This document shows positions 57,601-64,000 of a DNA stretch of 64,000 nucleotides, piece after piece. Under the pieces are notes generated by a model that was not told where the DNA came from, ran no database searches, and worked only from the letters and a program-made list of their open reading frames with translations. The stretch spans positions 5,838,932 to 5,902,931 of the forward strand of contig CM065169.1 in assembly GCA_033026295.1 (NCBI GenBank), written 5' to 3'. This DNA comes from Channa striata (lineage: Eukaryota; Chordata; Actinopteri; Anabantiformes; Channidae). A program made the translations under genes and the position numbers. Positions within the stretch are counted from its first letter, which is position 1. Each line of letters begins with the position of its first letter.

Positions 57601-58520
57601 TGAATTACATGCATTTACTGTCTTTTAAGGAAGCATCCCACAAGCTTATTTTCAGTCTCTCCTGGGTGGATTTAGGCTAAATAAGAAGGCAGACACAGTT
57701 TTATTTGAGTTTGGTGCAGAAAAGGCAATTGCGAGCATAAAAGGATGCTTGAATTACATGCATACTCTGTCTTTTAAGGAAACATCCCACAAGCTTATTT
57801 TCAGTCTCTCCTGAGTGTATTTAGGCTAAATAAGAAGGCAGACACAGTTTTATTTGAGTTTGGTGCAGAAATTGTTAAATACAAACTTGGCTTAAAAACA
57901 GTATTTTCTTGCAGATAAAAGGCGATTGCGAGCATAAAAGGATATTTGAATTACATGCATTTACTGTCTTTTAAGGAAACATCCCACAAGCTTGTTTATA
58001 AGTTCTGCTGAGTGGATGTAGGCTAAATAAGAAGGCAGACACAGTTCTATTTGAGTTTGGTGCAGAAATTGTTAAATACAAGCTTGGCTTCAAAACAGCA
58101 TTTTCTCGCGGAGAAAAGGCGATTGCGAGCATAAAAGGATGCTTGAATTACATGCATTTACTGTCTTTTAAGGAAACATCCCACAAGCTTATTTTCAGTC
58201 TCTTCTGCGTGTATTTAGGATAAATAAGAAGGCAGACACAGTTTTATTTGAGTCGTGCAGAAGTTGTTAAATACAAGCTTGGCTTCAAAACATCACTTTC
58301 TCGCTGAGAAAAGGCGATTGCGAGCATAAAAGGATGCTTCAATTACATGCATTTACTGTCTTTTAAGGAAACATCCCACAAGCTTATTTTCAGTCTCTCC
58401 TGAGTGGATTTAGGCTAAATAAGAAGGCAGACACAGTTTTATTTGAGTTTGGTGCAGAAATTGTTAAATACAAACTTGGCTTAAAAACAGCATTTTCTTG
58501 CAGAGAAAAGGCGATTGCGA
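54640..58520 (+). repeat. Higher-order duplication, about 2.29-kb offset
   Basis: About 54640-56230 parallels 56930-58520: GATGGTTGAATTACATG at 54716/57012, GATTTAGGTTAAATAAG at 54978/57269, and a deleted monomer GGTGCAGAAAAGGCAATT at 55427/57714 recur in order. Confidence 0.8.
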
Positions 58521-61500
58521 GCATAAAAGGATGTTTGAATTACATGCATTTACTGTCTTTTTATGAAACATCCCACAAGCTTATTTTAAGTCTCTCCTGA
58601 GTAGATTTAGGCTAAATAAAAAGGCAGACACATTTTTATTTGAGTTTGGTGTAGAAATTGTTAAATACAAGCCTGGCTTCAAAACAACATTTCCTCGCTG
58701 AGAAAAAGCAATTGTGAGCATGAAAGGATGCTTGAATTACATGCATTTACTGTCTTTTAAGGAAACATCCCACAAGCTTATTTTCAGTCTCTTCTGCGTG
58801 TATTTAGGCTAAATAAGAAGACAGACACAGTTTTATTTGAGTTTGGTGTAGAAATTGTTAAATACAAGCTTGGCTTTAAAACAACATTTCCTCGCTGAGA
58901 AAAAGCAAATTGAGCATGAAAGGATGCTTGAATTACATGCATTTACTGTCTTTTAAGGAAACATCCCACAAGCTTATTTTCAGTCTCTTCTGCGTGTATT
59001 TAGGCTAAATAAGAAGACAGACACAGTTTTATTTGAGTCGTGCAGAAGTTGTTAAATACAAGCTTGGCTTCAAAACAGAACTTTCTCGCGGAGAAAAGGC
59101 GATTGCGAGCATAAAAGGAAGCTTGAATTACATGCATTTACTGTCTTTTAAGGAAACATCCCACAAGCTTATTTTCAGTCTCTTCTGCGTGTATTTAGGC
59201 TAAATAAGAGGGCAGACACAGTTTCATTTGAGTCGTGCAGAAGTTGTTAAATACAAGCTTGGCTTCAAAACAGCACTTTCTCGTGGAGAAAAGGCGATTG
59301 CGAGCATAAAAGGAAGCTTGAATTACATGCATTTACTGTCTTTTAAGGAAACATCCCACAAGCTTATTTTCAGTCTCTTCTGCGTGTATTTATTCTAAAT
59401 AAGAAGGCAGACACAGTTTTATTTGAGTCGTGCAGAAGTTGTTAAATACAAGCTTGGCTTCAAAACAGCACTTTCTCGCTGAGAAAAGGCGATTGCGAGC
59501 ATAAAAGGATGCTTGAATTACATGCCTTTACTGTCTTTTAAGGAAACATCCCACAAGCTTGTTTATAAGTTCTGCTGAGTGGATGTAGGCTCAATAAGAA
59601 GGCAGACACAGTTTTATTTGAGTTTGGTGAAGAAATTGTTAAATACAAACTTGTCTTCTAAACAGCATTTTCTCGCTGAGAAAAGGCGATTGCGAGCATA
59701 AAAGGATGCTTGAATTACATGCATTTACTGTCTTTTAAGGAAACATCCCACAAGCTTGTTTTCAGTCTTTCCTGAGTGGATTTAGGCTAAATAAGAAGGC
59801 AGACACAGTTTTATTTGAATCTGGTGCAGAAATTGTTAAATACAAGCTTGGCTTTAAAACAGCATTTTCTCGCTGAGAAAAGGCGGTTGCGAGCTTAAAA
59901 GGATGCTGGAATAACTGTCTTTTAAGGAAACATCCCACAAGCTTGTTTATATGTTCTGCTTAGTGTATTTAGGCTAAATAAGAAGGCAGACACAGTTTTA
60001 TTTGAGTTTGGTGCAGAAGTCGTTAAATACAAACTTGGCTTCAAAACATCATTTTCTCGCTGAGAAAAAGCATATGCGAGCATAAAAGGATGCTTGAATT
60101 ACATGCATACTCTGTCTTTTAAGGAAACATCCCACAAGCTTATTTTCAGTCTCTTCTGAGTGTATTTAGGCTAAATAAGAAGGCAGACACAGTTTTATTT
60201 GAATCTGGTGCAGAAATTGTTAAATACAAGCTTGGCTTCAAAACAGCATTTTCTTGCTGAGAAAAGGCGAAAGTGAGCATAAAAGGATGCTTGAATTACA
60301 TGCATTTACTGTCTTTTAGGGAAACATCCCACAAGCTTGTTTATATGTTCTGCTGAGTGGATGTAGGCTAAATAAGAAGGCAGACACAGTTTTATTTGAG
60401 TTTGGTGAAGAAATTGTTAAATACAAGCTTGGCTTCAAAACAGCATTTTCTCGCTGAGAAAATGCGATTGTGAGCATAAAAGGATGCTGGAATGACTGTC
60501 TTTAAAAGAAACATCCCTCAAGCTTATTTATATGTTTTGCTGAGCGGATTTAGGTTAAATAAGAAGGCAGACACAGTTTTATTTGAGTTTGGTGCAGAAA
60601 TTGTTAAATACAAGCTTGACATCAAAACAGCATTTCCTCACTGAGAAAAGGCGATTGTGAGCATAAAAGGATGCTGGAATGACTGTCTTTAAAAGAAACA
60701 TCCCACAAGCCTATTTATATGTTTTGCTGAGCGGATTTAGGTTAAATAAGAAGGCAGACACAGTTTTATTTGAGTTTGGTGCAGAAATTGTTAAATACAA
60801 GCTTGGCTTCAAAACAGCATTTTCTCGCGGAGAAAAGGCGATTGCGAGCATAAAAGGATGCTTGAATAACATGCATTTACTGTCTTTTAAGGAAACATCC
60901 CACAAGCTTATTTTCAGTCTCTTCTGCGTGTATTTAGGCTAAATAAGAAGGCAGACACAGTTTTATTTGAGTCGTGCAGAAGTTGTTAAATACAAGCTTG
61001 GCTTCAAAACATCACTTTCTTGCTGAGAAAAGGCGATTGCGAGCATAAAAGGATGCTTGAATTATATCCATTTACTGTCTTTTAAGGAAACATCCCACGA
61101 GCTTGTTTATATGTTCTGCTTAATGGATTTAGGCTAAATAAGAAGGCAGACACAGTTTTATTTGAATCTGGTGCAGAAATTGTTAAATACAAGCTTGTCT
61201 TCAAAACAGCATTTTCTCGCTGAGAAAAGGCAATTGCGAGCATAAAAGGATGCTTGAATTATATGCATTTACTCTCTTTTAAGGAAACATCCCACAAGCT
61301 TTTTTATATGTGTTGCTGAACGGATTTAGGTTAAATAAGAAGGCAGACACACTTTTCTTTGAATATGGTGCAGAAATTGTAAAATATACAAGCTTGGCTT
61401 CAAAACAACATTTCCTCGCTGAGAAAAAGCAATTGTGAGCATGAAAGGATGCTTGAATTACATGCATTTACTGTCTTTTAAGGAAACATCCCACAAGCTT

Positions 61501-62089
61501 ATTTTCAGTCTCTTCTGAGTGTATTTAGGCTAAATAAGAAGGCAGACACAGTTTTATTTGAGTTTGGTGCAGAAATTGTTAAATACAAGCGTGGCTTCAA
61601 AACGGCATTTTCTCGCAGATCAAAGGCGATTGCGAGCATAAAAGGATGCTTGAATTACATGCATTTACTGTCTTTTTATGAAACATCCCACAAGCTTATT
61701 TTCAGTCTCTTCTGAGTGTATTTAGGCTCAATAAGAAGGCAGACACAGTTTTATTTGAGTTTGGTGCAGAAATTGTTAAATACAAGCTTGACATCAAAAC
61801 AGCATTTCCTCACTGAGAAAAGGCGATTGTGAGCATAAAAGGATGCTGGAATGACTGTCTTTAAAAGAAACATCCCACAAGCCTATTTATATGTTTTGCT
61901 GAGCGGATTTAGGTTAAATAAGAAGGCAGACACAGTTTTATTTGAGTTTGGTGCAGAAATTGTTAAATACAAGCTTGGCTTCAAAACAGCATTTTCTCGT
62001 GAAAAGAGGCGATTGCGAGCATAAAAGGATGCTTGAATTACATGCATTTACTGTCTTTTAAGGAAACATCCCACAAGCTTGTTTTCAGT

Positions 62090-64000
62090 CTCTCCTGAGT
62101 GGATTTAGGCTAAATAAGAAGGCAGACACAGTTTTATTTGAATCTGGTGCAGAAATTGTTAAATACAAGCTTTGCCTCAAAACAGCATTTCCTCGCTGAG
62201 AAAAGGCGGTTCTTGAGCATAAAAGGATGCTGGAATAACTGTCTTTTAAGGAAACATCCCACAAGCTTGTTTTAAGTCTCTCCTGAGTGGATTTAGGCTA
62301 AATAAGAAGGCAAACACAGTTTTATTTGAATCTGGTGCAGAAATTGTTAAATACAAGCTTTGCCTGAAAACAGCATTTTCTCGCTGAGAAAAGGCGATTA
62401 TGAGCATAAAAGGATGCTTGAATTACATGCATTTATTGTCTTTTAAGGAAACATCCCACAAGCTTATTTTCAGTCTCTTCTGGGTGTATTTAGGCTAAAT
62501 AAGAAGGCAGACACAGTTTTATTTGAGTCGTGCAGAAGTTGTTAAATACAAGCTTGGTTTCAAAACAGCATTTTCTCGCTGAGAAAAGGCGATTGCGAGC
62601 ATAAAAGGATGCTTGAATTATATGCATTTACTGTCTTTTAAGGAAACATCCCACGAGCTTGTTTATATGTTCTGCTGAGTGGATTTAGGCTAAATAAGAA
62701 GGCAGACACAGTTTTATTTGAATCTGGTGCAGAAATTGTTAAATACAAGTTTGTCTTCAAAACAGCATTTTCTCGCTGAGAAAAGGCGATTGCGAGCACA
62801 AAAGGATGCTTGAATTACATGCATTTACTGTCTTTTAAGGAAACATCCCACAAGCTTGTTTATATGTTCTGCTGAGTGGATTTAGGCTAAATAAGAAGGC
62901 AGACACAGTTTTATTTGAGCTTGGTGAAGAAATTGTTAAATACAAGCTTGTCTTCTAAAAAGCATTTTCTCGCTGAGAAAAGGCGATTGCGAGCATAAAA
63001 GGATGCTTGAATTACATGCATTTACTGTCTTTTAAGGAAACATCCCACAAGCTTGTTTTCAGTCTCTCCTGAGTGGATTTAGGCTAAATAAGAAGGCAGA
63101 CACAGTTTTATTTGAATCTGGTGCAGAAATTGTTAAATACAAGCTTTGCCTCAAAACAGCATTTCCTCGCTGAGAAAAGGCGGTTGCGAGCATAAAAGTT
63201 GCTGGAATAACTGTCTTTTAAGGAAACATCCCACAAGCTTGTTTTAGGTCTCTCCTGAGTGGATTTAGGCTAAATAAGAAGGCAAACACAGTTTTATTTG
63301 AATCTGGTGCAGAAATTGTTAAATACAAGCTTTGCCTGAAAACAGCATTTTCTCGCTGAGAAAAAGCGATTATGAGCATAAAAGGATGCTTGAATTACAT
63401 GCATTTACTGTCTTTTAAGGAAACATCCCACAAGCTTATTTTCAGTCTCTTCTGGGTGTATTTAGGCTAAATAAGAAGGCAGACACAGTTTTATTTGAGT
63501 CGTGCAGAAGTTGTTAAATACAAGCTTGGTTTCAAAACAGCATTTTCTCGCTGAGAAAAGGCAATTCGAGCATAAAAGGATGCTTGATTTACATGCATTT
63601 ACTGTCTTTTAAGGAAACATCCCACAAGCTTGTTTATAAGTTCTGCTGAGTGGATGTAGGCCAAATAAGAAGGCAGACACAGTTTTATTTGAGTTTGGTG
63701 CAGAAATTGTTAAATACAAGCTTTGCTTTAAAACAGCATTTTCTCGCTGAGAAAATGTGATTACAGCAAAAAAAGATGCTTGAATTACATGCATTTACTG
63801 TCTTTTAAGGAAACATCCCACAAGGTTATTTTGAGTCTCTCCTGAGTGGATTTAGGCTAAATAAGAAGGCAGACACAGCTTTTTTGAGTTTGGTGCAGAA
63901 ATTGTTCAATACAAGCTTGGCTTCAAAACAGCATTTTCTCTCTGAGAAAAGGCGATTAAGAGCATAAAAGGATGCTTGAATAACTGTCTTTTAAGGAATC
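62090..64000 (+). repeat. Higher-order duplication, about 0.97-kb period
   Basis: TACAAGCTTTGCCTGAAAAC (62352/63324), GTTTTAAGTCTCTCC / GTTTTAGGTCTCTCC and CTTGGTTTCAAAACAG recur with an offset of about 972 bp (five monomers). The second copy runs to the window end. Confidence 0.82.

Larger units (their letters stand above)
38583..64000 (+). repeat. Large satellite array, 187/197-bp monomers
   Basis: About 25.4 kb, roughly 130 head-to-tail monomers, running past the window. Blocks in order: AAACATCCCACAAGCTT, then a variable module (ATTTTCAGTCTCTCCTGAGTG or GTTTATATGTTCTGCTGAGTG type), TTTAGGCTAAATAAGAAGGC, AGACACAGTTTTATTTGAGT, TTGGTGCAG or CGTGCAG, AAATTGTTAAATACAAGCTT, GGCTTCAAAACAGCA, TTTTCTCGCTGAGAAAAGGC, GATTGCGAGCATAAAAGGAT, then either GAATTACATGCATTTACTGTC (long, about 197 bp) or GGAATAACTGTC (short, about 187 bp), and TTTTAAGG. 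Two HindIII sites (AAGCTT) per typical monomer. Peptide frames of 60-87 codons recur but are by-products. No CENP-B-box-like motif was seen. Confidence 0.98.

Noticed and set aside
38606..63794. Many recurring 60-87-codon frames in the satellite (SAPNSNKTVSAFLF type)
   Set aside because: The same peptide recurs once per monomer, on the strand opposite to the array orientation, and is broken by indels in most monomers. This is a by-product of tandem repetition.
38583..64000. CRISPR-like array
   Set aside because: There are no unique spacers between short repeats; whole 187/197-bp units are homologous head to tail. The context is eukaryotic.
38583..64000. CENP-B box as evidence of a centromere
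   Set aside because: No stretch matching TTCG....A..CGGG was found in the monomers inspected, so a centromeric role cannot be argued from motif content.

Overview
This window looks like a gene-poor, repeat-saturated stretch of a teleost fish chromosome. No intact host protein-coding exon, rRNA or complete tRNA gene could be recognised. The organism is inferred from the mobile-element mix: RTE-type LINEs ending in GGCGACCCCTAA plus a trinucleotide tail, L2-clade LINEs ending in TATAAATAAAGTTGAATTG, a Rex1-like LINE, a restriction-like-endonuclease (R4/Dong/Rex6-like) LINE, BEL/Pao and Ty3/gypsy elements, Helitron and hAT remnants, and an endogenous retrovirus. This combination is typical of ray-finned fish.

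Layout. 1-2524: RTE LINE with four reading-frame segments. 2525-4902: Ty3/gypsy debris (LTR fragment, integrase remnant, polypurine tract, 3' LTR). 4905-6335: inverted L2 copy (ORF1 and start of ORF2). 6826-7003: L2-type 3' tail. 7198-7773 and 8835-9703: two non-autonomous DNA transposons. 10810-12480: Helitron helicase remnant on the minus strand. 12569-22230: a degenerate BEL/Pao element on the minus strand, split by an L2 LINE (12797-16775, flanked by a short ATCAAC duplication) and a Rex1-like LINE (17405-19680). 23215-23640: Ty3/gypsy reverse transcriptase scrap. 24500-26640: R4/Dong-like LINE, minus. 28574-30420: a TA-flanked transposon-like unit whose long inverted termini are built from a 20/41-bp minisatellite. 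30434-30719: L2 3' end. 31430-32255: a second, inverted copy of the gypsy LTR.

From 32463 to the end the window is dominated by one AT-rich satellite with monomers of about 187 and 197 bp. Two small blocks (32463-32847 and 36441-37250) run in the reverse orientation and bracket a retroviral pol fragment, itself interrupted by a solo LTR (35149-35658). A Tx1/L1-like LINE 3' end and a piggyBac-like terminus ending at TTAA (37251-38582) separate these from the main forward array (38583-64000, about 130 monomers, running off the window). The main array has nested higher-order duplications of about 0.97, 1.36, 1.74, 2.29 and 4.98 kb.

The genes do not form a working pathway. Every element has frameshifts, stops, deletions or lost catalytic residues. 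The main value lies in nested-insertion chronology, unusual palindromic local duplications (12605-12666 and 43617-43666), the minisatellite-ended transposon, and the structure of the satellite array with its captured elements.
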